Part shown: positions 13,441 to 26,260 of the stretch, piece by piece
Layout: each line of letters starts with the position of its first letter
Position numbering within the stretch: the stretch's first letter is position 1
Assembly: GCF_034190915.1 (NCBI RefSeq)
Contig: NW_026947486.1
Location: forward strand, 107,228,812 to 107,292,811
Origin: Cavia porcellus
Taxonomy: Eukaryota; Chordata; Mammalia; Rodentia; Caviidae
Length of the DNA stretch: 64,000 bases
Reading direction: 5' to 3'
Program-made: the position numbers and the translations under genes
Notes under the pieces: model-generated
Told to the model about the DNA's origin: nothing
Databases searched by the model: none
Seen by the model: the letters and a program-made list of their open reading frames with translations, nothing else

Positions 13441-14178
13441 TCCAGTGTCGTTACTGGTTGATTTCTTGATGATAGCCATTATTTCTAGGGTGAGTTGGAA
13501 TCTCAGCATTGTTTAAATTTGCATCTCTTGAATGACCAGTGATGCTGAACTTTTTTTCATGTATTTATTTGATGTTTATAATTCTTCATCTAAGAAGTAT
13601 GTGTCCATTTCAGATGCCTATTTTTTAATGAATCTTAAATTTTGGAGGCCTGATTTTTTGTAATTCTTTATGTTTTTGATAGTAATACTTCATCTGAGGA
13701 CCAGCAGGCAAAACTCTTTTCTTCATCTGTGTGTTGTCTCTTCACTCTTTTGGTGGTTTCTCTTGTACTAAAACATTTTAATAGTAGGAGATCCCAGTTT
13801 TTGGTACTGTATGATAGTTCCAACAGATTCCATATTTCTTTGTAAATACTTAGACCTTTGATCCATTTCGATTTTAGTTTAGTGCAAGGTGCCAAATACA
13901 GGTCTAGTTTTAGTCTTCATCATGTGGAAACCCAGTTCTAGTACAATTCATAAGCCTTCTGCCAGTGAATGAATTTGACATCTTTGTCAAAGATAAAGTT
14001 GCTAAGAATTTCTGGAGTTCTTTCTGCATCTTCTAATCCAAAATGTACTAATAAAATCTTATTAAAATAAATAGATACTAGCATGATATCAGTGTAATTG
14101 CTTTGGTTTTGATTGCTTGTAGTTTTGTAGAACAGTGTATTTATTTTTAGCAAATACCTTACCTGCTGAAACAAGTGG
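13441..14178 (-). repeat. L1 ORF2/3'-end fragment, antisense
   Basis: The plus strand reads as antisense L1: 'gcatctcttgaatgaccagt', 'catgtatttatttgatgttt', 'gatccatttcgattttagtt', then 'gcaaggtgccaaatacaggt'. It serves as an internal reference for the split L1 described at 41.6 and 35.4 kb. An LTR inserted at 14,179 ends it. Confidence 0.7.
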
Positions 14179-14589
14179 TGTTATGGTTTGTGTCTAGATG
14201 TACCCCCAAACCCTCATGTGATCATACTGCTTTTTCAGACTGCTGAATCTGAGTGTGTGATGCTGGGATTAAGGGTGTGCCATTAGTAAATCCATCTGCT
14301 GATTGGACTGGCATATGTCTGGCTAGGATTAAGGGTATGAGTGCTCTACACTTGCCCTAGGGTTTGTAGCCTGCTTAAAATATAAGGAGCAAAAAGACTC
14401 TTGTGTTTCTCCCTGTTGCTTTTGCTATCTTGTGTCTGTCATGAATTGTTCTCACCTGCAAAACTACCCTGCCATGAAGCCAATCGATTATGGACTGAAA
14501 CCTTTACAAACTGGGAGCAGAAAAAATTTTTTTCCTTCTTTAACTTTAGATGTTGAGTATTTTATCTCAGCAGTAACAAAACTAAGACA
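14179..14589 (+). repeat. MaLR solo LTR with 5-bp target duplication
   Basis: Begins TGTTATGGTTTGTGTC and ends ACTAAGACA. It is flanked by AGTGG on both sides (14,174-14,178 and 14,590-14,594), a perfect 5-bp duplication as expected for ERVL-type integration. No internal region remains, so it is a recombined solo LTR. Confidence 0.85.
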
Positions 14590-14869
14590 AGTGGAAATGA
14601 GCCTTTATGTTTTCAACTTTCAAATGGTTTGAGAAGAAGATAATACAAACACACATGAGTACTGACACACAGAGGAAGATAAGTTAAATAAAGCTTTTGT
14701 CACCTAGTTCAACTGTGGTAAGTATATAAATAACATAAAATTCTTGCAAGATTTTTGTAAGTTTGAAATGATTTCCAAGTAAGTTTTAAAAGAATGAATC
14801 TTAAGAATTAATGTGTGAAAAATATTTTAAGCATAAAAACTTATAGTCATTAATTTTCTTCTTTGAGAC

Positions 14870-15010
14870 ACAATATGATAGGACATTTTTACTCATTTTT
14901 TACAAATAAGGGAAATATGGAAATTGGGACTCAGAGACACTCTAAACTTGTTAATGGTAGAAAATATCACATAGAAAGTTGGAAAAATGTCAGGTGTAAA
15001 ATTTGTATTT
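14870..15010 (+). repeat. MIR SINE remnant
   Basis: The MIR-like core 'cattttttacaaataaggga' is followed by 'gggactcagagacactctaa' and 'cttgttaatggtag', matching the post-core part of MIR. Confidence 0.5.
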
Positions 15011-15030
15011 GTACCCAAATTTCAGTGTTC

Positions 15031-15980
15031 TTTTTTTCCCCTCAGTTTTATACTGCCTTCAAAGGTAATCTCTTCTGTTTGCTATATGCATGCTGCTCAT
15101 TTCCTCCTGGCCTGTTGCTTCCTCAGCTCTAACAGAATTTTATCAGTGGGCCACTCAGCGGGCCTTTCAATCATTTAAAAACACTGGAGCCCTTATGGAG
15201 AACACCTAGCACTGTCTTCTCAATACTGTCCAGGCGTCGACTCCATCCCCATTCTTCACAGTGGTGTACATGCGATGAACAGAATGAAATTTGAGACAGA
15301 GACTCAGGGAGAGTCTTATACAGCGCACAGTGCCTCCCACTCAGGGAGGATTTTTAGTCAAAGAGTGCATTTTCTGTAGGGGAGCAATAGTCCCTGCACG
15401 CATAGGAGAAACCAGAGAGACAAAAAGAGCCTAGTGAGAAAGCCCAGGGAGCCTGAGAGAAGAAAATGATGGCACACAGCTGAGGGGGCAGATCAGAGAA
15501 ACTCCTGGCTCTAAGAGAAACCCTTTCTCCTCTCTCAAAATCCCCTGGGGCTTCTGGCCTTTCCGGAGTACCATTGTGTTCTACAGAGATAAAAGAAAGC
15601 TCCTGAAGGGACAATTGCCTTTTTACTCTGTACAGTGTGTCTGTACTGCCAAGGTAGTACGATTCTCCAAAGATTAATCAGAAAGAAACAAAATCTTACA
15701 AATTGGTCTTTGGAATGCGATCAAGGACACCCTCCCTTTCCCCCTTCATAAAAAATGCCACTTTTGTCTCATCAACATGACACAAGCACATATCAAATTG
15801 GCAGTAAGGAAAACCTAAGGAAATCTTTTTCAATAGTAATGTTTACTTTAAATTTCATAGGAAATTTTAAAGACCCTATGTTAAGAGATTAAATAATTTC
15901 ACATTAAATTTAAAATGTAGAAGATGTAGTCATTGCACAATTAGTAAATCACAATTATCCAGTAAACAGTAATTTGTAAC
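15031..15980. other. intergenic, no recognised feature
   Basis: Slightly richer in GC at 15,190-15,660, where an 86-codon minus-strand frame (15,354-15,614) occurs. I see no conserved domain, splice context or promoter for it. Confidence 0.45.
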
Positions 15981-15984
15981 CTGT

Positions 15985-16180
15985 ATATATATAGCACTTT
16001 GTAGTTTGCTGGACATGTTTATATCAAGTAATTTTATCTTCACTGTAGTTTTGTGATGTAGGTTTTGTCACTATACACAGGTATTAATAGGAGTCTCAGG
16101 TTCAGAAGGAATAAGTGACATATTCAAACCACATAGTGAATAAAAAGTCATTTGCAGCCAGAACTTTTTCATAAAAAATT
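15985..16180 (+). repeat. MIR SINE remnant
   Basis: MIR-type sequence: 'caagtaattttatcttcact', then 'gttttgtgatgtaggttttg', then 'ggagtctcaggttcagaagg' and 'aagtgacatattcaaaccac'. Confidence 0.55.
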
Positions 16181-16965
16181 TTTCTTTTCATAAAGCTACC
16201 TGAAATGCTTTTCATTTTTTTCAGATAAGAATGCATAGTCTCCAGAGAAATATGGTTAGTTTTGATTCTATCTTTGTCCTGCTGTGATGTCATCAATTCT
16301 CACTGCATGTAGCATTCTTGGTGGTGGAGTGCAGAACTATATTTGTGTCTACTTAGAGTAATACAAGGACACAGATACATGCGTGCCCCTGCATATCCTT
16401 TAGAGTTTTCTGCAGGAAAAGGTTAGTTTAGCCTTGTCTTGGTTGTATAGACAGCACTTTGTTCTATAGAGCTGACTGATAACAACACAAAAAGGTCAAT
16501 GTCATTCAAGATTTTTGTTAACTTGATTTCTGCAGAGAAGTGGACATACTCTGCCTTGCAAGGCTGCATGGGGAAGCATCAAGTTTTGTTTAGGAGCTGG
16601 AAAGGAAGGAAAGAAAAGCCAGACTACTTTTTATTAGTGTATGTGTTGGGCAGGCAGGATGAGGTGTGGTATATATTTTAGGCTGCGTTGGTTTAAATAA
16701 TTCCAGTGGGCTTCCAGAGATAGGAATACCACTAGCTGTCTTGTGCCCATGTGTGATTTAGAATGAGAAAAATACTGGTGGACTATGTGAGAATTAGATA
16801 AAGAAGTAGTTTTAAAATATAAGCTTGGGATCAAATGGGAGAGTTAAAACATTGACCCATAGCTTCACCCTGTAATTAATGGATGTCAAATTAAAAAACA
16901 CAGAGTCCAAGAAAGCAGAAAAGGCCAATAGTTTCTCAACAGTGTACCAGTTCTTTTGACAGGAG
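16181..16965. other. intergenic, no recognised feature
   Basis: No coding frame, RNA gene or confident repeat seen. Confidence 0.5.
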
Positions 16966-16969
16966 GCTT

Positions 16970-17430
16970 TTATACCTTCAATTTCTTCATGTTTCAGGCA
17001 GGCTCAACTGAAATGTCACAAACTGTAGCAAAACTTTGTGGCTTACAAGCATGTGATTTTACTTGCTTACAATTCTGTGGATCAGGAATTCATTTAGGCT
17101 GGATGGTTATTTTTGGTTTATATGTAGTCACCCAGAGTCGTTCCCTCAGCTACCTCAGGTGGTGGCCTGGTAGGCTACAGTCTCTAGGGAGAGAGCTGCA
17201 GTCTCCTGATGTGGGCTATTTTGCTCCTCCTTCATGTGATTTCCCTTTCTCTTTGTGGGTGGCTTGATCTCTCCAGGCGTGTCTACTGCTTATGTGGCAC
17301 TGTCTGCCCAGGAGAGCGCACCATGTGGGAAAGGAAGTGATCAGGCTCCAAGGTCTTGTTTCAGGTATTTTAAACTACTTTGTTACATTCTGCCTGTCAA
17401 ATCAAATCACAGGGGAGGAAACACTGTTTC
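16970..17430 (-). repeat. MLT1-like LTR, antisense
   Basis: Antisense MLT1 phrases appear in order: 'tgtggcttacaagcatgtga', 'caattctgtggatcaggaat', 'ttaggctggatggttatttt', then 'ggagagcgcaccatgtggga'. The two open frames over this region are chance frames in the LTR. Confidence 0.6.
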
Positions 17431-17685
17431 CACTACCTTGCTAAGTGCGAATAATTGGTAGTTATCTTTAGTTTACCACACCATTCTGCCTCATGGAAGA
17501 CAGTCTAAAATAACCAATTTGAAAGATACCTATTAAGCCTTTAAAGCAAAAAGCAGAAACAGATTATCATAGACTACTCTCTTAATACTTATAAGAGCTG
17601 ATTTAATATGCTGCCAGATATTTTGGAAATAATGGAAGTGCTAGAAATAAACCAAATGTACAAGCTCCTGTATAATGACTATGAA

Positions 17686-17737
17686 TTGCCTAGTTACTAT
17701 ATTAAAGTAAAGTTACTATATCAAAATAACTAGGCAA
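17686..17737. repeat. short inverted repeat
   Basis: Perfect 10-bp arms TTGCCTAGTT (17,686-17,695) and AACTAGGCAA (17,728-17,737) enclose two copies of a 'gttactatat' motif. It could be a miniature DNA-transposon end pair or a chance hairpin. Confidence 0.4.
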
Positions 17738-19300
17738 GAAAAAAAAAACTGAGCAGGATTTTTTGTCTTGCTCTGTCTCCTCCAAGAAATAGGGTTCCCA
17801 GAGTTATCTGTCTCTGGGAAGACTGCCTAAGAGTCAATCTAAATTTCTCAGGAACTCCCTCTGCCTGAGAACTGAAGGAATTCCTTCCTGTTTACTCTCT
17901 TAGATGATACAAGGGCAAAGTGATTGCACTTAACCACATAGTCCAAAATTTAAATATTTCAGAATTATATTTCTACAATTATATGATAATTTCTGTGAAT
18001 TAATGCCATATATTTGGTAATCTGTGTTCTTCTTGTATATGTTTCTTGTATTCTATAATATAGAATTTATTTCCCACCCCTTGCTGCAGTTCAAACCACT
18101 CCTGAGGTACTCTGAGCCTTAATGATCCAGAGGCAAATCCCAGGAAGTTCTTGGCTTTGCCCTCAGCACCTTCCCACAGGTATAAAGGAACATTCGAGGG
18201 TCACATGAGGAGGGGAAGAGGAATGAAAATGGCAAAGTAAGATGGAGAGGCCGGGCTGGTGGGCCTTGATGCTGGTAAGAAAGTCCCGCAGGCACCTGGA
18301 AGCTGGCTCATGTGAACCTTAGGATTCAGTATGTTGAGTTCCTCTTCCCCTGGCTGCTTTCTCTGTGAGCCAGTGTTAAGCTGCCTGTCTTCACTCCTCC
18401 CCTTCAAGCTGGGGTGGACCTCCCCACAAAGTGTCTGTTCTGCCCTAGGGATTTCTGACCAGGTGATTTCTTGTGTTCCTGGACCATGGTATTCACTCAT
18501 TGGGCTTCTATCCTGTCTCCTCCTATCATGGGACAATAGGAGCAGGCTGGGGGAAGCACCTGCCTAATCGCCTAATCATGTCTGCCTGCCCACTCAGCTG
18601 CCTGGACCCACTGGATTCACAAGACTCAGAACATATTCATTGTTTTGTGGAAGGCCATGCAAATTACACTCAGAAGGGCTGGAATTCTGGTATAGCTCTG
18701 CCAACCAATGGCTTTCCTGGTTTTAGGCAAGTATTTGACCCTGTGGTCTCAAGCTGCCAAGTGTGCATTCCTGTTCATGTATAGGTATCAGCAGCCTAGG
18801 TCCGTCAGCCCTGACCTCTGTTCCTGTATTAGCGACAGGTAGCTACCCAACCATGCCCAACCTCCGCCTTGAGCTGCAGATGGGCACAATGACTAGACAC
18901 CTCTGATATCTCCCTTTCCTCTCCTATTCCCCTTTTCAACCACTGAGCATTCATGGAGCTCTTAGTAAAAACTTCAGCAGCCAAAAATGAAAGTGCAAGT
19001 GAGAATGGATCTTCTTGAGGATTTTACTGTCTATTGTGGGAGTTCCTGACCCTGCCAGTCCAAGGGCTCACATTCCTCCCTCCTTCTCTTTAACTTCCAT
19101 TACCCTGTCACCAGTGTTATTTTTCTTCTTCCTCTCAGTTATGGCTCTGGGTTATGGTTCAGTTTCCATTTAAATGAATAATCACTTAATTGTAGTGTAA
19201 AGATATTGCTTTTAAAATGCATTTTTGCCATTTTGACTATACTAGTAATCATTTTGCAATGGAGACTGATTTATAAACCAAAGACAGCGCATACTGGACA
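17738..19300. other. intergenic, unassigned, locally GC-richer
   Basis: 18,100-18,900 is richer in GC than its neighbours and carries several short overlapping frames on both strands, none with coding character. It may be an unrecognised LTR or a regulatory region upstream of LDOC1. Confidence 0.4.
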
Positions 19301-19304
19301 ACCT

Positions 19305-19405
19305 GATTCTTTTTGAGGCAGGGTCTCACTGTGTAACCCAGGTTGGCCTGGAGCTCACAGTGATCTTCTTGCCTCAGCCTCCTGTGTGCCACCATGCCTG
19401 GCTAG
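19305..19405 (-). repeat. B1-type SINE (7SL-derived)
   Basis: The antisense B1 signature is clear: 'ggcagggtctcactgtgtaa', 'caggttggcctggagctcac', 'cttgcctcagcctcctgtgt' and 'gccaccatgcctggct'. It lacks the 29-bp internal duplication of mouse B1. Confidence 0.8.
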
Positions 19406-19499
19406 ATTGAGCATTTTGAAGAACATTTTGTCCTTTGTTCCAGCTACAATTTCTAAATCTTATCTCAACACCTGTACTCTGAGATTACTGTATTGTTTT

Positions 19500-19870
19500 T
19501 TTGTGTATCAAACATGTATGGAGGCCCTACTTGGGGACAGGCACTTTTAGAGCCATTACAGAAACAGTAGGTGGCAAATTCCTCAGGGACTTACATTCTA
19601 ACGTGGAAGCAGGTGATAAGCAAAGTGCTATATGATATGGTAGCTGTACATATAGTGATGCTGTGTAGACAAGTGGCGTGGGCTAAGGGGTGAGAGAATG
19701 CCAGCACAGAACAGTGCTATCGCAGATGAGTTGGCCATGAAAGCCCTCTCTGAAAGAAATCGAGAGAGAGCATTGTAAGACAGAAGGATTAATTTTGAGA
19801 TCGCAAATATATGTATGCCAGAATCAGCCAGAAAGACATCATTAGAGCCAAAGAGAAGAGATTTCTTGAA
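19500..19870 (+). repeat. old mammalian repeat (L2/MIR-type?)
   Basis: Resembles the family with 'ggacaggcac', 'gggacttacattctaacgtg', then 'gtgataagcaaagtgctata' and 'gaaagccctctctgaaagaa'. The exact family name is uncertain. Confidence 0.4.
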
Positions 19871-20024
19871 GAGCAGAGACAGGAGAGAGACAGTGTGCCC
19901 AATTTTCTTTTTGTTTTCTTACTTTCTATCCTGTGAGAAGGGAAACTTGGAAGGTTTTGAGCAGGGGTTTGAAAGGATCTAACTTTTCTTCTGAAAGATT
20001 CCCTTCACTACTCTGTGGAGAATA

Positions 20025-20112
20025 TCCTGTAATTCCAGCATTCAGGAGGCTGAGGACAGGAAGATCGCTGTGGGCTCCAGGCCAACTTGGTTATAGAGTG
20101 AGACCCTGCCTC

Positions 20113-20140
<28 letters not shown>
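20025..20140 (+). repeat. B1-type SINE with poly(A) tail
   Basis: Sense B1 sequence ('cctgtaattccagcattcag', 'gaggctgaggacaggaagat', 'gagtgagaccctgcctc') ends in a run of about 27 adenines. The intact long tail suggests a fairly recent insertion. Confidence 0.8.
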
Positions 20141-20143
<3 letters not shown>

Positions 20144-20879
20144 AGTTGTCCAGTATGCTCTGTTTTTGGAGAAATCTGAGTAAGAAACCGAGGCTAGCAT
20201 CAGGATAGCAGTGGAAGAAGTGACAAGCAGTGTTTGAATTTGGGGGTCTATTTTAAAAACAAAGCCATTAATGTATGTGACATCTAAGACGCCGGCCCCA
20301 AAGGGTGTGAATTACTTCAATAATCACATTTCAAAAGAGAAATCAAAATGATTTAAAACCAAAAAACTCTTAATAGTTTATTCATTATTATGTAAAGAAT
20401 ATTACCTGGAATTAAGGGCACTAACATCAACTTGAAACAGTCGACGATAAGACCCCTGCAAGTAGTTACTGGATGCTAATTTTGCAGAACTTATTATGTT
20501 AAAACTATTCAGATTTTTTTAAACAGAAGTACACAACATCATTAACGTTGCTTTGTCTTAAGAGACAGGTCCCAAGAGAGTCTCTGTGACTCTGAAAAGA
20601 TGTGAACTCCAGCGGTGCGGCAGCAGTGTCAATATTTCTTTGTTTGAGATTTAAATAAAGAAGGAGAAGTGTGAGGGAAACACTGTATCAAAGCAGCCTA
20701 GTGATCACAGACTCACAAAGGAACACTGTGTCTTGTGAGTCTACCCGGGAGTAGGGTTTCAGCCAGAACAGGGCGGCAGTCGCTGACAGATGAGCCTCAG
20801 TGCACTTTCGATCCTGCCGGCCTTCAGGCGTGCATCTGTCAGCCTCCCCAGTGACCAAGCAGCCAAGGGTCCCAGACTC

Positions 20880-21616
<737 letters not shown>

Positions 21617-22433
21617 GCCTGGAACCCTTGGGAGCCTCGAGGGGGAGGGACCTGCAGGCCACCCGTCCCTCCCCCTATCAATCCGGGAGCTGCTGTGTTC
21701 AGCCTGTCTTTGCCTCCTGTGTCCCCTCCTCCGCTGGCCTTCCTGTTCTCTCCTTTATCCCCTGTAGTGCTTGTCTTTGTTCCGGGAATAGTGCTGTTAC
21801 CTGCTGCCCTGGGGCCTGAGGCTGGGCCTTGCTCTGAAGCATGCTGTGTCAACTCTGGCCGGCCCCAGTCCCCTTTCCCTGCTGCTATAACTGTTCCCTG
21901 ATCCTCAGTTACTGGCCAGGCCTCTGATAAAACTGGTCAGACCATCCACAGTCCTGCTGCGGCCACCCACCTGCTTGCCAGGCCTTCATCTTCCCAGAGA
22001 CCTACGCTGCCACTTTCCACCACCTGCTCATTCCTCCTGTAGACTACTGCTTGTGGAGATAAGGACCAACCTGGAAGATGCCTGAGTTGGGTGTACCTCT
22101 TTGGACACTGATTTGGACAGCCCACTAGTCCCTAAAAGGGCCACTCTTTGCAACTTGGTTAGTTGTCTATCCATTCCCAGTTTCCTTCCCTGACCTAGTA
22201 GATTGCTGCAGGAGCCTGGTGTGCCTGGCAGCCAAGATACTGACATTTCTTTTGTCTTATGCAACATTTTTTTTTTTTGCACAGCTGTTGTTTTTATTTC
22301 AAAATCATAGCAGTCTTACACAGATGTGTGCATTTGGACAAATGATAGCAAAAAGAATGAATCAAATAAGCAGCAACAGGCACTTAACCCAGCTCTTCAA
22401 TACTACCTGGAAAAAAGCATTGGCATCCTTTTC
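21617..22433 (+). other. LDOC1 3'UTR
   Basis: Noncoding tail between the stop codon and the poly(A) signal, about 820 nt. GC content falls along it and a T12 run lies near 22,267. Small open frames here are not conserved-looking. Confidence 0.7.
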
Positions 22434-22439
22434 AATAAA
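22434..22439 (+). terminator. LDOC1 poly(A) signal AATAAA
   Basis: Canonical AATAAA in 'ttttcaataaatatcaagc', about 820 nt after the LDOC1 stop. It would give a transcript of roughly 1.4 kb, in line with the known gene. A GT/T-rich stretch follows at about 22,463-22,478. Confidence 0.75.
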
Positions 22440-22677
22440 TATCAAGCACTACATAAAATAAGAGTTGGTTGTCTTTTAATGGTGAACTATTGTCATTGGC
22501 CTCTGCCACTCTCACTCTTCCCCTCATTATTCCCACTGAGATCAGGGAACCCAGTTCACTCCCAGTATATCCCACTGTCCTCTCTAGGAATCAAAGCACA
22601 GCACCCTCAGGGCTACACACCAAGGCATTTCTTTTCTTTCTTTTTCTTTTTTTTGTCTTTTTTTTTTTGTGTGTGTC

Positions 22678-22822
22678 TTTTTTGAGTTGGGGTCTTGCTA
22701 TGCAGTTCAGGCTGGCCTTGAGCTCACTTTGTAGCCCAGGCTGGTCTGGAACTTGCAACGATCCTCCCACCTCATCCTCCAGAGTGCTGAGTTTTCAGGA
22801 GGGAGCCACCACACCCGGCTTA
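22678..22822 (-). repeat. B1-type SINE with internal duplication
   Basis: Antisense B1 sequence in which 'caggctggccttgagctcac' is followed by a second related unit, 'cccaggctggtctggaactt'. This is the quasi-duplicated B1 form. It ends 'gccaccacacccggct', and a T-rich run precedes it at 22,630-22,682. Confidence 0.8.
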
Positions 22823-24195
22823 CACCAAGGTATCTCTTAAAGCCTTGGTAAAAGGGTTATCTTCTGGGTGAAGGGGAGCTGGACAGGGTTGATTAATCAT
22901 CCCAAACTAGGACACTTTGGAAAATGAAAGGGGACCTTATTAATTAGACTGAGACAATAGCTTTCAGGTTCCTTAATGTTACCAGGGAAATTCTGCCCCT
23001 CAGTCCTTATTGCCCAGGGCTGTTGAATTCACACTTCATTAAACAACATTGCACATTATTTTAATGCAGCTTTCAGATGTTTAAACCACTGCTAAATCCT
23101 ATATCCTGGGTAATTGCACCCATGATAAATATAGCCAAATTTTAACGTATCCTCTTCCTTGGAATGCCCACTCATATATGTGTCCCAGTTTCCTAGATGT
23201 TAATTGGCAAGATGCTTGGTTTTCTTTGGAGCCAGATCGTGTGCTTTTATTTAGGCAGTGGAGGAGGGAGTGGGTAGGGGCTGAGAAAAGTCTGCGTACT
23301 ATTGTGGATCTGTAAAGCCAAGTGGAGCCAATGTATAAATCAGGGAGACTTGGTGAGGGATTTACCTCTGGTAGTTAGAAGGGTTCAAGAAAATTGCAGG
23401 GGCCCTGAATTGCATACTTACGTGCACCTGTATGGCCTCATTTAACCATCACTGGGGTCGCTCTTCAGTGTAGCACTAGCTCCTCTCAGTACATGTGGTC
23501 AAAATGAAATTTGCAATAAATTCCTCATTTCTAGCCTCACTGGGTCCTTAGCTGGCTTTCAGCTCTGGTTTGCCCTTTCCCATAACTTTTCCTAAGAGGC
23601 TTTGCAAATGAGGAAAGGAACACTATGTGTTCTCATGCATACTACATCTCAAATGTTGTCTGTCACTCTTCAGGGTATTTTTGTGTGTTTTCCAAAATGA
23701 CAGGAAATAGTTGTAAAGTCTGGGTCACCAGCAAAAATCTGGATTTAGGTTTGGAACGGACAGCTCCTTGAAGAGACCCAGGTCTCATTTCCACCAAAGC
23801 CTGAGCTTTCTTTGTGAAGTCACGGCCACTCTTGTGGCTCACTTTCACAAACAACTTCCCTGAGCCTGAGCATTGCTGTCCGCCCTGTACTTTGCCCTTC
23901 CATCAGGTAAAATGGTTCTTCTTCTGGCTTCATGTCAGACTCCAAAGAATGAATGGGATTTTGCCATTTTATTTTTACTTCCCTGAAGCTACTCTGTTCC
24001 CGTCACCTGTCACCCGTCACCCGTGATGCTCACCTACAAAAGTCAAACTGGTAGCCAGAATCGGCTTCCTGAAATTTTGCTTCTCATATCTGGAGTGCCC
24101 AGGATGTACACAGGACAGCTGTAAATGCCCTAAGAGAGGAATTTAATTTCATCCACACCTATAAAGTTATAAGTATGAAGACTAACATCTGATAT
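22823..24195. other. intergenic, no recognised feature
   Basis: No gene or confident repeat. A short local repeat of 'gtcacc(t/c)' lies at 24,002-24,024. Confidence 0.5.
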
Positions 24196-24199
24196 TTAA

Positions 24200-24560
24200 T
24201 TAACACTTGCATTCTTATTAGGACTTGTAGAACCTGTATACAATAAAAATTCCAAACATATAGAAGCAGAGAGAATGGTTTAATGAATTCCCACGGGCTC
24301 ATTTCCTGAATTGAAAAAAAAATGATTATCATCTTTGCTTCTTCTGCCCTTTTCCTAGAATTTTAATGGCATACTTTAAACCCAAACCTGGATATCCCAT
24401 TAATTCATGCCTCAGTAATTCATTACGTTTCTTTAACAGACCTTAAAAAACAAAATCTGCAATATTATCACCACACCCACTAAAATGAACAATTTTAATC
24501 TAATATTTAATACTCAATAATGTTACAATATTTTAATTAGGTTCTATAAAGGTGAGCATA
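24200..24560 (-). repeat. L1M fragment, antisense
   Basis: Resembles antisense L1M sequence: 'agagaatggtttaatgaatt', 'cccacgggctcatttcctga', later 'caatattatcaccacaccca'. It may extend to about 24.9 kb, and strand assignment is tentative. Confidence 0.4.
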
Positions 24561-25940
24561 TTACATTTGGTTTATGAAGCTCTTCTGCATCTTTTTAAAT
24601 TGATAATGGTTCTTCTCACACTTTTGATTTCCTGCAATTTTTTCTTGGAGGAAAAGAAGCCATTTATTCTATGGGTTTTCCTGTATTGTGGATTAGCTGT
24701 ATAATTTTCATATGCTTGTCCAATATTCTTTTGAATTGTTCATGTTATTTCTACTATTTGTAGAAGCTTGCTATTAGTGATCAGTGACATATGTTGCAAA
24801 TATTTGTCTAGTTTGTCATTTGCCTTTTAAAATTCTTGATGATGTTTCAGAAAGATTCAAAAATGTTTAGCATATTTCCAGTTTTTTCATTCTCTCATCC
24901 AATCTTTGAGCTGTCAAATTTAATTGCTCTTATTATTTATTTTACTGCTTATAACTTCAAATAGTTTGAAAATAATTTAAAATTAAAAATTTAAAATTAT
25001 TTTCAAATCTAAGCTATTTTTCAGATATAATTATTTTGACCATCAGCCATGAAATATGATGAACTCAGTGTAGCCATTAATATTTATTACCTGTCATCTT
25101 TTTAAGTGCTATCAATTTTGTGTTAACTTTTATAGCATTTACATGTTTTTTTCATCTTTTCCCTGTGAATACTATCTTTACATTGTTTTAATACATCAGA
25201 TAAATGGAATAAATAATTAACAACCTATTCAACTTTTCAATTTATTTTTTTCTGTTAGTTAGATTTTTTTAAAAAAATGTCATTAAAAATCTTGCAATAA
25301 TAATATGCTCTGAGTTTTTAGAAAGTGAGTGACCTTATTCATTGAACTTGTGGGTCACACTCTAAATTTTCAATGCTTCACTAGTATTGACCATTATTTG
25401 GAGAACTCTAGGAACATCCTATTACTTTCCACTCATACATTCTTTGAGATTTTTAAGGCCCAGAGGATATTTGAATAAGACACACCTCAGTGTTCATTCT
25501 TTGTCATTTTTTCTAATATGCCATATGAGAGTTAAGCCTGTAGATTCCAGGCTTTAAATTGTGCAAATATTTCATACATGTATAAATATGTATGATCCCA
25601 CAAGTTTATGTTGATAATCTTTTATTTGCCCTTTTTATTTTACATTTTTTTTGAGAATTTGACGTTTGTTCTGCTTACATTTCTCAACCTTATTCTCTAT
25701 TTCCTGTAAAACATTTTTAGCATTACCTGTCATTCTTTTATCTTTCTTCCAGTTAGGCTTTAAGTGTGATAGTTTTGTATTCCTGACATTTCTTTACCTC
25801 TTGATTATCCGCTCATTGGCCCATGCATATCATCTTGTTGTTTTGCTTATGATTCTTTCATATTTTTAAAATGTGAATGACAACAAGGTATGATGGTGAT
25901 AAAATAGATCATCTCTGCTTCTTGAAATTTGTATGGAATG
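24561..25940. other. AT-rich intergenic, probable old L1 remnants
   Basis: Long AT-rich stretch with antisense-L1-like composition but no motif I can name with confidence. It contains the hairpin at 24,965-25,007. Confidence 0.4.
24965..25007. repeat. AT-rich hairpin
   Basis: Perfect 14-bp inverted arms TTTGAAAATAATTT and AAATTATTTTCAAA are separated by 15 bp of A/T-only sequence. Confidence 0.6.
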
Positions 25941-25949
25941 CAGTTTGCC

Positions 25950-26158
25950 TTTCTTCCTCCTACTCCACTCTCTCCTCCTCTGTCGCTCCTTCCATACCCC
26001 CAATCCCCCTCTCTTCCCTTTCCTCTTCCTCTTCTTTCTCCTCCTCCTCTTCTTTTCTCCTTCTTCTTCCTGTTCCCTTCTTTCGCTTCTCTCTCCTTAC
26101 CCCTTGCATTCACCCTCTCCTTCCACTTTCCCTTCCTCTCCTCCTCCTTCTTTTATGC
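25950..26158. repeat. CT-rich low-complexity tract
   Basis: About 200 bp of CT/CCT-rich sequence on the plus strand. Open frames here on both strands result from base composition. Confidence 0.8.
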
Positions 26159-26164
26159 TGATTC

Positions 26165-26260
26165 AACCCCAGAGCCTTTAAAAAGACCTACATCACAGGC
26201 CAGGCTCAAAATGTCACTCTCAGAGTAACAGGATTATGGGCATGTACCACTACCCCCCAA
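26165..26260 (-). repeat. B1-like SINE remnant
   Basis: Carries 'acaggccaggctcaaaatgt', then 'acaggattatgggcatgtac', a diverged antisense 7SL-SINE pattern with the middle decayed. Confidence 0.4.

Noticed and set aside
15354..15614. 86-codon minus-strand frame in a GC-richer patch
   Set aside because: No domain, splice, promoter or poly(A) context that I can see; kept only as a note.
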